Origin: JAWXCB01 sp034440455
GTDB taxonomy: Bacteria; Bacteroidota; Bacteroidia; Chitinophagales; CAIOSU01
Assembly (NCBI GenBank): GCA_034440455.1
Contig: JAWXCB010000002.1
Span: forward strand, 1 to 64,000
Length of the DNA stretch: 64,000 bases
Direction: 5' to 3'
Made by a program: the position numbers and the translations under genes. Below, piece after piece: positions 37,130 to 46,379 of this stretch. Each line of letters starts with the position of its first letter. Within the stretch, counting starts at the first letter, position 1. The notes beneath the pieces are model-generated. The model was given only the letters and a program-made list of their open reading frames with translations, was not told where the DNA came from and did no database searches.

Positions 37130-38269
37130 ATGAGAAAAGAAGCAGTCATCTTATTTAGTCATTGCAAGTTTCGATTGCGCAGTTTGAAGCGCGGCATCGA
37201 AACGACCTGTCCCGATTCTATCGGGAAGCAATCTCTCAGTTGGGGATTGCTTTGCTGCGCTCGCAATGACGCATTTAAGATGCTACTCATCATTCTCATA
37301 GCTCACGTCTCCTATCTCACATCTCTCCACGCGCAAGACACCCACTACTCTCAATATTTCAATGTGCCGCTGAGTTTAAATCCAGCGCTCACCGGAAAGA
37401 TGGACGGAACATACCGCGTAGGGTTTGATTACAGAAATCAATGGTTTGGATTAACGAATGACGGCAGCACCTATTCAACGCCTTCTTTTTTTGGCGATGT
37501 GCCGATTCGGTTTAAAAACAAAGACATTCTTGGCGTTGGGCTGAACATTGTGAATGACCGTTCCAGCGGTGGTCGCCTGTCTAATTTCTCCGGTGTGATT
37601 TCGCTGGCGTATCACAAGGCGATGGGCAAAACAAAAAATCATTTTTTCTCTTTCGGATTGCAAGGCGGCTTGTTACAGAAAAAATTAGACCTTGCGAACA
37701 TTCGTCTTGCCGACCAGATTTTTCTGCAAAATGAAAATATCACCAACACCAGCAGCGACAACCTGCAAGGCAGCGATGGCGGTTTTGATATGAACGCTGG
37801 CTTCGACTGGAGTTCAAAATTCAGTGAGAAAGTGAGCATGAATGCGGGCTATGCTGCGATGCATCTGTTGCAGCCGGAAATTTCTTTTGCGTTGAGCAAT
37901 GATAAACTTCCGATGCGCCATGTAATTAATGTGGGCGCAGATTTCAGTTTTTCAAAACATTTCGGGTTGCTGCCGTTCTTCACACACATGACGCAGGCAA
38001 AAGCGACTGAGAGTTATTTCGGACTCGCGATGGATTTCGGTTTTACCAATGATGTCTCCATGCAATTAGGTGGATATTACCGCATTGAAGATGCCGTTGT
38101 CCCCTATTTAGGGTTTGACATCAAGGGAATGAAATTGGGCGTGAGCTATGATTTCACTGCTTCCGATTTGCAAAACACCAGCGGAGGCATAGAAATTTCG
38201 ATTGTATATATTGGCAAATACGTTGCAGTGCCTGACGTGAAGCCTTCACTTTATTGCCCGCGATTCTAA
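37130..38269 (+). CDS. PorP/SprF-family type IX secretion membrane protein
   Basis: The mature protein opens with QDTHYSQYFNVPLSLNPALT, the PorP/SprF signature, and continues with outer-membrane strands (FSFGLQGGLLQKKL, LGVGLNIVNDRSSGG). The frame begins at an ATG two bases after the upstream stop, as expected for a coupled gene. The first 50 residues come from a dispersed palindromic repeat and do not look like a signal peptide. An in-frame ATG at 37280 starts a good one (MLLIILIAHVSYLTSLHAQ), giving 329 residues. Either the repeat-encoded extension is translated or initiation has moved to 37280. The next gene overlaps the stop by one base. Confidence 0.86.
   Translation: MRKEAVILFSHCKFRLRSLKRGIETTCPDSIGKQSLSWGLLCCARNDAFKMLLIILIAHVSYLTSLHAQDTHYSQYFNVPLSLNPALTGKMDGTYRVGFDYRNQWFGLTNDGSTYSTPSFFGDVPIRFKNKDILGVGLNIVNDRSSGGRLSNFSGVISLAYHKAMGKTKNHFFSFGLQGGLLQKKLDLANIRLADQIFLQNENITNTSSDNLQGSDGGFDMNAGFDWSSKFSEKVSMNAGYAAMHLLQPEISFALSNDKLPMRHVINVGADFSFSKHFGLLPFFTHMTQAKATESYFGLAMDFGFTNDVSMQLGGYYRIEDAVVPYLGFDIKGMKLGVSYDFTASDLQNTSGGIEISIVYIGKYVAVPDVKPSLYCPRF
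37158..37270. repeat. Palindromic dispersed repeat inside the 5' end of a PorP gene
   Basis: The ends GTCATTGCAAG (37158-37168) and CTCGCAATGAC (37260-37270) are inverted copies with one mismatch. Inside, ACCTGTCCCGATTCTATCGG (37205-37224) contains its own small stem CCCGAT/ATCGGG and resembles the minus-strand block at 23336-23359. It is read in frame with the PorP gene. Confidence 0.72.
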
Positions 38270-40290
38270 TGAGAGCAAGAGCATTCGCCATATTATCCTT
38301 GTTCGTTTTTGCAACATTGCCGTTTGCAGGCGTTTGCCAGAAGAAGGCAAAGAACGATTCTATTTCAGAGAAGGAAGCGTTACCCCTGAAAATAAAAATC
38401 AAATATGCCGATGCGCTTTGTAAGGCGGGCAACTATTATGATGCGATTGAAGTGTTTCATGAAATTCTGAATGAAAAGCCCGAAAACAGCTATGCGATGT
38501 ATCATTTGGGCGAATGTTATTTCAAGGCGCGCGATTATGTGAACGCTGAAAAATGGTATGGCAAAGTGATTAATGCCGGAGCTGATGGCGCATTTCCGCT
38601 TGTGTTTTACCGCTATGCGATGATGGAAAAAATGAACGGCAAGTATGAGCAGGCGAAATACTCGTTTGCAAAATTTGCGCTGCGCGCGGATGCCGCATAC
38701 ATTGACCGCGCTCGCAGGGAAATTGAAGCATGTGATTTTTCAAAAGCTGCGCTTGATGCTCCCAGATTATTTCGAGTGCAACATCTTGATTCGGTGATTA
38801 ACACGCCCTACAGCGAATACAGTCCGTTTGTACTCGACCAAAAATTATATTACGCTTCGCTGAATCACGATACCAGTATGAGTGCGGAAAAATATCTGTC
38901 GCATTTATACAGCGCGGAAAAAAAATCGGCTGAATGGGGTCAGGGAAGTTTGCTCCTCGTTCCGTTTAATTCCGCAGATTTTCATAGCGGCAACTGCGCT
39001 TTCTCAACAGACAGCAAGCGCATGTATTTCACGCGCTGCACGGATAATGGCGAAGCGAACATTCACTGTAGCATCATGCTCTCCACGTTTGAAAGCGGCT
39101 TTTGGACAGAACCAATTCCGTTGAGCGAAGAAGTAAATACTGAAGAATTCACGAACACGCATCCCGCTGTGATGCAAGGTGATTCCGTTACCGACATTCT
39201 CTATTTCACCTCCAACCGTCCGAGCGGCAGAGGCGGCATGGACTTGTGGTATTCAGAAGTGAAGTTTGATGGAGTTGCAACTGCACCCGTAAATTTGGGT
39301 CCGGTCATCAACACGATGGATGATGAAGTAACGCCTTTCTATTACAAGAACAAAATGTATTTCAGTTCAACAGGGCATGTCGGCATGGGCGGCTTGGATA
39401 TTTTTTATTCTTCCGGGCTGAAATCAGGATGGACAAAGCCGCAGAACATGGGCTATCCGCTCAACTCAAGCGCGGATGATTTTCATTTCACGCGGGGCGA
39501 AACGCCAAAGAAATATTATCTCGTTTCTAATCGTGCCGGCTCCATCAGTTTAAAAAGCGCTACCTGCTGCGATGATATTTTTCTTGCAGAAGATTTAAGC
39601 GCTCCAAAATTTTCTGTGCGGGGCGTAGTAGTTGAAAAAACTGACACTGCGCTTGCTGCGCTCACAGGCGCGCGCATTGAAGTGTTTGAGGTAGTTGGAA
39701 ATTATCGTTCCACAGTGAATGATTTGCTGCTGCCCGGTGATTTTAAATTTTCCATTGAGTTGGGCGCGGAAAAAAACTATGAGTTGAAAGTTCAGAAGAA
39801 AGGCTATTTCCCTGAAATAGTTTCTGTCAGCACGAAAGGTTTATTGGAAGCCGACACGTTTATGCGCGATGTAACACTCACGCGAATTGAAAAGAATAAA
39901 GCTTACAAACTCGATAAGATTTATTACGAGTTTAACAAAACAGAAATTACTGCTGAATCGAAAGCTACGCTCAAGCAACTGTATGATTTGATGATTGAAA
40001 ATCCAAAACTCGTTTTGGAAATCAGCGCACATACGGATGATGTAGGCAAAGAAGATTACAACCTGAATCTTTCACAGCAACGCGCGCAAAACTGTGTGAA
40101 CTATCTCATTAAAGAAGATATCGAAGCGAAGCGATTGATTGCAAAGGGCTATGGCGAAAGTCAGCCTGTGGCAGCCAATAAAAATCCTGACGGTTCTTAC
40201 AATGAGACAGGAATGCAGGAAAACAGACGCACAGAGTTTAAAGTGATTGGCGAGTTGAGTCGCGTGGGTGATAAAATTATTTACGATTGA
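38269..40290 (+). CDS. PorE-like OmpA-family protein (TPR, PD40 propeller, regulatory fold, OmpA domain)
   Basis: This 673-residue protein starts at 38269, overlapping the PorP stop by one base (TAATG). After a signal peptide (LSLFVFATLPFAGVC) come TPR helices (about 40-150, YADALCKAGNYYDAIEVF), a PD40/WD40-like propeller (about 180-430, ILYFTSNRPSGRGGMDLWYS), a carboxypeptidase-regulatory-like sandwich (about 445-540) and an OmpA peptidoglycan-binding domain (about 555-670, ISAHTDDVGKEDYNLNLSQQ). This order matches PorE of Porphyromonas, a T9SS part that binds peptidoglycan. The operon context with type B cargo and PorP agrees. It may anchor this particular cargo set rather than serve the core secretion machine. 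Confidence 0.87.
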   Translation: MRARAFAILSLFVFATLPFAGVCQKKAKNDSISEKEALPLKIKIKYADALCKAGNYYDAIEVFHEILNEKPENSYAMYHLGECYFKARDYVNAEKWYGKVINAGADGAFPLVFYRYAMMEKMNGKYEQAKYSFAKFALRADAAYIDRARREIEACDFSKAALDAPRLFRVQHLDSVINTPYSEYSPFVLDQKLYYASLNHDTSMSAEKYLSHLYSAEKKSAEWGQGSLLLVPFNSADFHSGNCAFSTDSKRMYFTRCTDNGEANIHCSIMLSTFESGFWTEPIPLSEEVNTEEFTNTHPAVMQGDSVTDILYFTSNRPSGRGGMDLWYSEVKFDGVATAPVNLGPVINTMDDEVTPFYYKNKMYFSSTGHVGMGGLDIFYSSGLKSGWTKPQNMGYPLNSSADDFHFTRGETPKKYYLVSNRAGSISLKSATCCDDIFLAEDLSAPKFSVRGVVVEKTDTALAALTGARIEVFEVVGNYRSTVNDLLLPGDFKFSIELGAEKNYELKVQKKGYFPEIVSVSTKGLLEADTFMRDVTLTRIEKNKAYKLDKIYYEFNKTEITAESKATLKQLYDLMIENPKLVLEISAHTDDVGKEDYNLNLSQQRAQNCVNYLIKEDIEAKRLIAKGYGESQPVAANKNPDGSYNETGMQENRRTEFKVIGELSRVGDKIIYD

Positions 40291-40314
40291 TTTTTAAAAA
40301 TACGCTCTATAAAT

Positions 40315-40370
40315 CGTCATTCTGAGTGCAGCGAAGAATCTCTCCTTGAAATTTCGCAACGCTCAAATGC
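40315..40370. repeat. Decayed palindromic dispersed repeat
   Basis: The left arm at 40315-40342 (CGTCATTCTGAGTGCAGCGA and eight more bases) differs by one base from the left arm of the intact element at 54528. The right arm is degraded to TTCGCAACGCTCAAATGC. It lies just ahead of the S74-domain gene. Confidence 0.7.
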
Positions 40371-40384
40371 ATAAACCAAAAGCT

Positions 40385-42718
40385 ATGAAAAGTGCTTTTT
40401 ATTTTTCAGCAATCTTATTCCTCGCGCTCGCGGGCATCTCAGCCAACGCTCAGGAAAATGTCGGTATCGGAACATTGACTCCGAATCCCAAAGCGCTGCT
40501 TGACCTCTCGTCAACGCAACGCGGGTTTATGGTGCCGCGCATGACGAGCGCACAGCGATTGGCTTTGAATCCTTCTGTCGGCACAACTGACCGTAGCCTT
40601 ATGGTGTATGACACCAACGACAGCCTATTCTATTTCTGGAATGGGGCGCAGTGGAAATATTTTCCTGCGAAGCCGGGTGACCATGGTTGGATTGTTTCAG
40701 GCAATAATGTTTATTCCGCAGTGAGCGGTAACGTGGGCATTGGAGTTACCATTCCTTCCGCGAAGTTGCATACACAAGGAACACTACGCTTCGCATTGCT
40801 CGGAAGCACCACAACAAACACTGAAGTGCTCACGGTTGACAATAACGGCAACGTGCTCAGGCGCACGTTGGGCAATGATATTTGGGATGGCGACAGCGTG
40901 GACGATGCTGATGCAGACCCGGCTAACGAGTGTAACAACTCCATTTTTTACAACACCTCAACTCAGGAACTTTCCATCGTGGATGATTGCGGAATTAAAA
41001 CAACCGTGATTCCCACCGACCCTAACGATAATGATAAAGACTCAACAAACGAGTTGCAGAGTTTATCCTCAACTTCAACTGGTACAAACGTAACCGTAAA
41101 TATTTCTGATGGAACGGGAGCGACCTTTAGCGTGAATGATGCCGATGCAAGCACCACAAATGAAATTCAAACTTTATCCATGACAAAAACGGCCAACACT
41201 GTGAACTGGAGTTTAAATCTCAGCGGTGGCAGCGGCTCATTCAGCGTTGATGACAGTGACTGGAGCGGAGCAGGAACAGGTAGCATGTACCCGACAACGC
41301 TCACTGATAAAGTGGGCATTGGAATGCTAGCGCCTGCGCATCCACTGGATGTAACGGGCAATGCGCGTGTTTCGGGGCAACTCTATTTTACTACTACTGA
41401 TTATTACATCCGCAACAACAGTACTGACTTACATTTCTTTTCTGAAAACAATATGCGCTTTCAAACGAACAACGACCATCTCATTCGTTTTTATGAAAGT
41501 GGCGCAGAAGCAATCGCAAACTTTAATCTTGACGGACAAGATGTAGTGACGATGCGTGGCACAGGCGCGTATGATTTTGGCGTTGGTATCGGCACAGCAA
41601 CTCCTTCTGATAAATTGCAAGTGGCAGGCAACGTGCGCGTGGGATTAATCAACGCGCCCGGCTTCACCAATGGCGGTGATAACTATGGCGAGCAACTCTA
41701 TTTTTCGGGCGGTCCCGGATATGCGGGTGGCTTTAACAGCGACAATGATGATTTGCTTTTCATGTCGCGCTTTAATGATGGCGCTGATGTGAGCGAGTTG
41801 CGTATCAGTGTGGGTGATGACCACAATTCATCCGGCTCAAACTTAGATCGTCTTTCCATTGGTTCTCTCAGCCCGGGTGGCGCATTGAGTACCTTCACGG
41901 GTTTATTTGATTTTGAAATTGAAAATCCGGGCAGTTCAAATGGTCCGATGCTTTCGATTAGTCCCAATGGAACTGCGCATTTGAAAAGTTATCATGGCGG
42001 GCTTTCGATTACGAAGCCGCTTGGTAGTAACGGACAGTACATCAATCTTGCACGTGGCGCGTCCACCGTTTGGTCTGTTGGTTATCAATACGGCACTGCG
42101 CGTTTTGCTATTCATGAAGGCAACACAAATGATGCTGCCTTTGCAACCACACCGCATTTTACAATTGCGAACACAACGGGTTACATCGGCTTGGGCGTTG
42201 CTTCGCCTTCGCGCAGAATTGAAACTCCGAATGAAAACAGCTCAAACGGACGACCGATTGCATTTGCATGGGATGCGTTTTCTGACGGCAGGTTTAAGAA
42301 AAATCGCGAAGACATCGGCACGGTGTTGTCGCGCGTGAATCAATTGGAGCCGGTGTTTTATCAATGGGAAAAATATGGTCACGACTCAAAAGGAAAACTC
42401 AGCAGCACCGGGGAGTTGAATGAAAAGAAAGACATGGGTTTTATCGCGCAGGACATTTACAAATTGTTTCCTGAAGTAGTTGTAAAACCTGCGGATGAAA
42501 ACACAAGCCTGTGGTCAGTGGATTATGCTCGCCTCAGCGTGGTGCTTACACGCGCCATTCAAGAGCAGCAGGTGATGCTTATTTCCGAGCGCGATGCGCA
42601 CCAGCAAACCAAAGCAGAATTAGAAAACCTGAAAGACGAAGTGGAACAACTGCGCATGGACGTGAATAAAATCATCGGCAAAAAAGCTGAAGCGGCAGTG
42701 AAAGCGCCCAACAACTAA
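40385..42718 (+). CDS. Surface protein with C-terminal peptidase S74 autochaperone domain
   Basis: The ATG at 40385 starts a signal peptide (MKSAFYFSAILFLALAGISA), giving 777 residues; another ATG at 40367 is possible. The body is Gly/Asn/Asp-rich with repeated VGIGTxTPxxxL motifs, as in tail-fibre-like beta proteins. The end holds an S74 intramolecular chaperone: SDGRFKKN carries the Ser-x-x-x-x-Lys self-cleavage pair, followed by MGFIAQDIYKLFPEVV, WSVDYARLSVVLTRAIQEQ and a coiled coil. In phage tailspikes this domain trimerises the protein and then cuts itself off. No T9SS sorting domain is visible, so the export route is unclear. Confidence 0.85.
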   Translation: MKSAFYFSAILFLALAGISANAQENVGIGTLTPNPKALLDLSSTQRGFMVPRMTSAQRLALNPSVGTTDRSLMVYDTNDSLFYFWNGAQWKYFPAKPGDHGWIVSGNNVYSAVSGNVGIGVTIPSAKLHTQGTLRFALLGSTTTNTEVLTVDNNGNVLRRTLGNDIWDGDSVDDADADPANECNNSIFYNTSTQELSIVDDCGIKTTVIPTDPNDNDKDSTNELQSLSSTSTGTNVTVNISDGTGATFSVNDADASTTNEIQTLSMTKTANTVNWSLNLSGGSGSFSVDDSDWSGAGTGSMYPTTLTDKVGIGMLAPAHPLDVTGNARVSGQLYFTTTDYYIRNNSTDLHFFSENNMRFQTNNDHLIRFYESGAEAIANFNLDGQDVVTMRGTGAYDFGVGIGTATPSDKLQVAGNVRVGLINAPGFTNGGDNYGEQLYFSGGPGYAGGFNSDNDDLLFMSRFNDGADVSELRISVGDDHNSSGSNLDRLSIGSLSPGGALSTFTGLFDFEIENPGSSNGPMLSISPNGTAHLKSYHGGLSITKPLGSNGQYINLARGASTVWSVGYQYGTARFAIHEGNTNDAAFATTPHFTIANTTGYIGLGVASPSRRIETPNENSSNGRPIAFAWDAFSDGRFKKNREDIGTVLSRVNQLEPVFYQWEKYGHDSKGKLSSTGELNEKKDMGFIAQDIYKLFPEVVVKPADENTSLWSVDYARLSVVLTRAIQEQQVMLISERDAHQQTKAELENLKDEVEQLRMDVNKIIGKKAEAAVKAPNN

Positions 42719-43470
42719 TTCTGCTTTTCAAATTCCTTGTACCAATCATCGATTGCGGATGCCAAATCGTAAGGAGTATTATTCAAAATGAATTCATTTG
42801 AGAAGTTGCAAAACTTTTTCAGCGCGACAATTTTTTCATCCTCATTTATTCTCGTAAGGCTGCTGATAAGCATGTTGTTGTATTTACGGTCAATGTCTTC
42901 CAACACTATTTTTTGTTGGTTCAGTTCTTCTTTCTGTTTCTCCACTTTGGATTTCGTCCCCCCGGAAAATGGGATTGCCATTCCAACAGAAGGCAACTCG
43001 TTAAGCGCATGAACCGGTATTTCGCGGGCATCAGCAGGAAGGTTAAGCGACATGATGTTTTCGGGAAGATGCAAGTTGATTGGATTCTCATCAGGAAGAT
43101 CCAAACTCATAAATTTCTGCTTGAATAGCGCTTTCGGAGGATATGCGCGAACCACTATCGTATCAATTTGCTGAACTGAAGTAGTAAGGTAAATGGATTT
43201 ATGCTCCTTCCCTCTGTCAGATGCTTGAAACAAAAAATTTTCAAAGCCTACTGCGGAAATGCGAATACTGTCAGATGGAAAAACTTTCAAAGAAAATTCT
43301 CCATCTATGTTTGTGACTGTGCCTGTAGTTCGGGTTTGATTGAGAATTGTTGCGAATGGAATTCGCGCGGAGTCGTTTACTGAATAAACAATTCCGCGCA
43401 GCACGAATGACTACGCAAAGGATATTTGCGCAGAAGAAAGAAACAACAGGAGAGTAGCAAGAATCTTCAC
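42715..43470 (-). pseudogene. Secreted carboxypeptidase-regulatory-like protein, interrupted by an amber codon
   Basis: From a GTG at 43470 the minus strand encodes a clean signal peptide (MKILATLLLFLSSAQISFA), then TAG at 43413-43411, then in the same frame SFVLRGIVYSVNDSARIPFA. Bacteroidota signal peptides very often end FAQ, so CAG to TAG is the likely change. The mature part has a carboxypeptidase D regulatory-like fold (GTVTNIDGEFSLKVFPSDSI, ISAVGFE) and a charged C-terminus with a long helix. A GTG at 43404 could start a cytoplasmic remnant of 229 residues, but without a signal it would not reach the envelope. The 3' end overlaps the S74 gene's stop by four bases. Confidence 0.75.
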
Positions 43471-43532
43471 TCTTTCCAAATTAAACGATGCTAACGGAAG
43501 AAATACTCTTTCATTTTCTCCGCCTGCATTTT

Positions 43533-43895
43533 TTATTCCCGTGTGCGTTTACTCCTGTTTTGCAACGCCCTGCGTGGCGCGAGATACAAATAATGCACCG
43601 CGACTGAAAGTAAGCCCAGCACAAAAAAAGGAATTGCATAAGGACGTAACGTATCCTCAAAGAAAAACTCCCCGGACATCCAGATGCCATTAGCAAAAAT
43701 CCAAAAGCAAATGGCAAGGCTGTGCATCAATTCGCTCGCATCATTGCGCCATCGCCAGGCGATATGAATTGCAGCAGCAATCGTGGGAACAATCATCACC
43801 ATGCTGGCAGTTTGCCAATCAAGAATCCAGCAGGTGTCTTTGGTGAGCCACAGCAGGATGTGCAGGTTTTCGTATTCGCGGATATTTTTCAGCAT
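43533..43895 (-). CDS. Small multi-pass membrane protein of unknown function
   Basis: This 120-residue protein has about three to four hydrophobic helices (TASMVMIVPTIAAAIHIAW, LMHSLAICFWIFANGIWM, YAIPFFVLGLLSVAVHYLYL) and a basic C-terminal tail (RRALQNRSKRTRE). The N-terminus is a short charged helix. I do not recognise a family with confidence. It is not obviously in an operon; the broken regulatory-like gene lies upstream on the same strand side with a 62-base gap. Confidence 0.62.
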   Translation of the reverse strand: MLKNIREYENLHILLWLTKDTCWILDWQTASMVMIVPTIAAAIHIAWRWRNDASELMHSLAICFWIFANGIWMSGEFFFEDTLRPYAIPFFVLGLLSVAVHYLYLAPRRALQNRSKRTRE

Positions 43896-43991
43896 GAGGA
43901 GTTTATTTTATTGACCACTTTTTAAATTACCGCCCGAAAATCGGGAATATCCTGCAAACTCAATCTTTTCTTCTTTTCTATTTTTGGGCAT

Positions 43992-44056
43992 CGTCATTCT
44001 GAGCAGAGGCTCTCATTCCATTAAAGCAGCAATGTTTCGCCAAGCTCAACATGACG
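43992..44056. repeat. Degenerate palindromic dispersed repeat
   Basis: CGTCATTCTGAG at 43992 and the inverted end CTCAACATGACG at 44045-44056 bracket a diverged centre. It belongs with the elements at 40315 and 54528. It sits just before the TPR glycosyltransferase gene, downstream of a TATTTTTG -7-like sequence (43979-43986), so it may be transcribed in the leader. Confidence 0.6.
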
Positions 44057-44084
44057 AAACCAGACTCCTATTTTTGCTCCAGTT

Positions 44085-46289
44085 ATGATTAATAAAGAAA
44101 AGCCAAAACCACAATCCAAATTACAGCAGCAGGAAACTTCCTCGCTCAATTTCAAAATCCAGGCGTTGCTCGTCTTTGCTTTGGCGTTTGTTCTTTACGC
44201 GAATACCATCAGCCACGACTATGCGGTGGATGATACGATTGTGATTACAAAAAATACGCTTACCACCAAAGGCTTCAATGGCATTCCGCAAATCATGACC
44301 ACCGATGCTTTCTATGGCTTTTTCGGGGAAGGCTATAAGTTGGTTGAAGGAGGAAGATATCGCCCGCTTTCTATCGTGACATTCGCCATTGAAAATCAAC
44401 TATTCGGCACCGTAATTAAAACCGCAGAGGGCAAGCCCATTCTCGATAAAGATGGCGACAAGAACTACACGGGTAATCCGCACATCAGTCATTTCATCAA
44501 TGTTGTGCTGTTTGGATTGACAGGCGTTTTGATTTTTTATTTATTCGCGCTGCTGCTTGGCGTCTCCGTACCATCAGCTTTTGCATGGAATATTCCGTTT
44601 CTTGCCGCGCTGCTGTTTGTAGCGCACCCGATACATACCGAAGCTGTTGCCAACATCAAGGGCAGAGATGAAGTGCTGGGAATGCTGGGGGCATTGCTGA
44701 CCTTGTATTTTGCGGTGTTGTATGTGAAACGTGAAAAAACAGTTTTCCTTCTCCTGACTTTTGTCTGCTGGACGCTCGCGCTTTTCTCTAAAGAAAATGA
44801 AATCACTTATCTGGCGGTAGTGCCGCTCACATTTTATTTCTTCACGAAAGCAGATGTAAAAAAATATGCGCTGGTAGTTGTGCCGATGCTTGTGCTCACG
44901 GTGATGTATGTATTGCTCCGCAAGAAATTCACCGATTTGGAAATCGGGCAGACGTCCCCGGAAATATTGAACAACCCGTTTGTCTATGCCACCGCAGCCG
45001 ACAAGTTCGCCACCATTGCATTTTCCTTTGGCGAATACATCCGCCTGCTGTTATTCCCGCATCCGCTCACGCATGATTATTATTTCAATCAGGTGCCGAT
45101 TATCAGTTGGGGAAATTGGAAAGCGCTGGTTCCTCTCTTTATTAATCTGGCAATCATCGCTTATGCCATTAAAGGATTTTTCTCAAAAAATATTTTCGCC
45201 TACGCGATTCTCTATTACTACATCACGATGTCCATCATTTCGAATATTCCTTTCACAGTGGGTATCGTACTGAACGAGCGCTTTCTCTTTCTCGCATCGC
45301 TCGGCTTCTGTCTCATCCTTGCAACACTGCTGGTGCAACTCACAAATTATTTCAAAGAAAAAACCTGGGATTACAAAACGATTTTAAATCCGCAATTGAT
45401 TACAATTATCGTGGCAATGATTCTCGCAGGGTATTCCTTCAAAACCATCATGCGCAATCAGGATTGGAAAGATGATTTTACCTTGTTTAAAGCCGATGCG
45501 AAAAATTCACCCAACAGCGCGAAGATTCACAATGCGCTTGGCGGTGAATACCTCACACAGTCAGATAAACCCGGAGTGGATGCAAAGACAAAAGATGAAT
45601 ATGTGAAAGAAGCCGAACGGGTGCTCACACGAGCAATCACGATTTATCCCGAGTATATGAATGCGCTGCTGCTGTTGGGCAATGCAAAGTATAAACTCTA
45701 TGACTCGCTGCCTGAAGCAATGTATTACTACAAGAAAACTTTGGAGATGAAGCCGACTTATTTCGAGGGAAATTTTAATCTCGGCTGTGTGCTGATTGAA
45801 AAAAATAAAGCGAAGGAATCTATTCCTTATTTCAAAAAAGCTATCAGCAGCAAGCCGGAAAAATTTGAGCCGTACTATAATCTTGCCGAAGCGTATTTCA
45901 AAACGGAGCAGCCGGATTCGGCAATCAATGTGTTTCGCAGAGTGATTGCGCTGTCGCATGACCGCACAAGACAGGCATCGTGCTATTACAAAATCGGAAT
46001 GAGCTACGGCAAGATGAAAAATGATTTGGATAATGCGATTCTGAATCTCACGAAAGCAACAGAACTTGACCCCGTGAATGTGGTGTATTATGAAGACTTA
46101 GGCGTGGCGTATGGTTTCAAACAGGATTATCAAAGCGCAATTCGCGTGCTTGAAAAAGCAATTCAAATCAATCCGAAATACTCCAAGATTTACTACAACC
46201 TCGGTGTTACTTATCGCCAGCTTGGGCAGGAAGAAAAGGCACAGGAATATTTTGCAAAAGGTCAGGAGATCGAGCAGGGAGCGAAGTAA
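44085..46289 (+). CDS. TMTC-like GT-C glycosyltransferase with C-terminal TPRs
   Basis: This 734-residue protein has about ten transmembrane helices in its first 450 residues and TPR helices from about 470 to the end (YMNALLLLGNAKYKLYDSL, EGNFNLGCVLIEKNKAKESI, YYEDLGVAYGFKQDYQSAI). Near the N-terminus YAVDDTIVITKN carries an acidic loop pair typical of GT-C enzymes, followed by YRPLSIVTFAIE, HPIHTEAVANIKGRDE and FSKENEIT. These match the TMTC/DUF1736 group; animal TMTCs transfer mannose to protein Ser/Thr. A lipid-linked sugar donor and an envelope protein acceptor are likely but unproven. Confidence 0.82.
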   Translation: MINKEKPKPQSKLQQQETSSLNFKIQALLVFALAFVLYANTISHDYAVDDTIVITKNTLTTKGFNGIPQIMTTDAFYGFFGEGYKLVEGGRYRPLSIVTFAIENQLFGTVIKTAEGKPILDKDGDKNYTGNPHISHFINVVLFGLTGVLIFYLFALLLGVSVPSAFAWNIPFLAALLFVAHPIHTEAVANIKGRDEVLGMLGALLTLYFAVLYVKREKTVFLLLTFVCWTLALFSKENEITYLAVVPLTFYFFTKADVKKYALVVVPMLVLTVMYVLLRKKFTDLEIGQTSPEILNNPFVYATAADKFATIAFSFGEYIRLLLFPHPLTHDYYFNQVPIISWGNWKALVPLFINLAIIAYAIKGFFSKNIFAYAILYYYITMSIISNIPFTVGIVLNERFLFLASLGFCLILATLLVQLTNYFKEKTWDYKTILNPQLITIIVAMILAGYSFKTIMRNQDWKDDFTLFKADAKNSPNSAKIHNALGGEYLTQSDKPGVDAKTKDEYVKEAERVLTRAITIYPEYMNALLLLGNAKYKLYDSLPEAMYYYKKTLEMKPTYFEGNFNLGCVLIEKNKAKESIPYFKKAISSKPEKFEPYYNLAEAYFKTEQPDSAINVFRRVIALSHDRTRQASCYYKIGMSYGKMKNDLDNAILNLTKATELDPVNVVYYEDLGVAYGFKQDYQSAIRVLEKAIQINPKYSKIYYNLGVTYRQLGQEEKAQEYFAKGQEIEQGAK

Positions 46290-46379
46290 CTCTCTGCAAT
46301 TCATTTTTCGGCACAACTTTCGTTGCTTCATGTGAGTAACTTCCCGCTGCCCTCGCGGAAGACGAAATAATTTTACACG

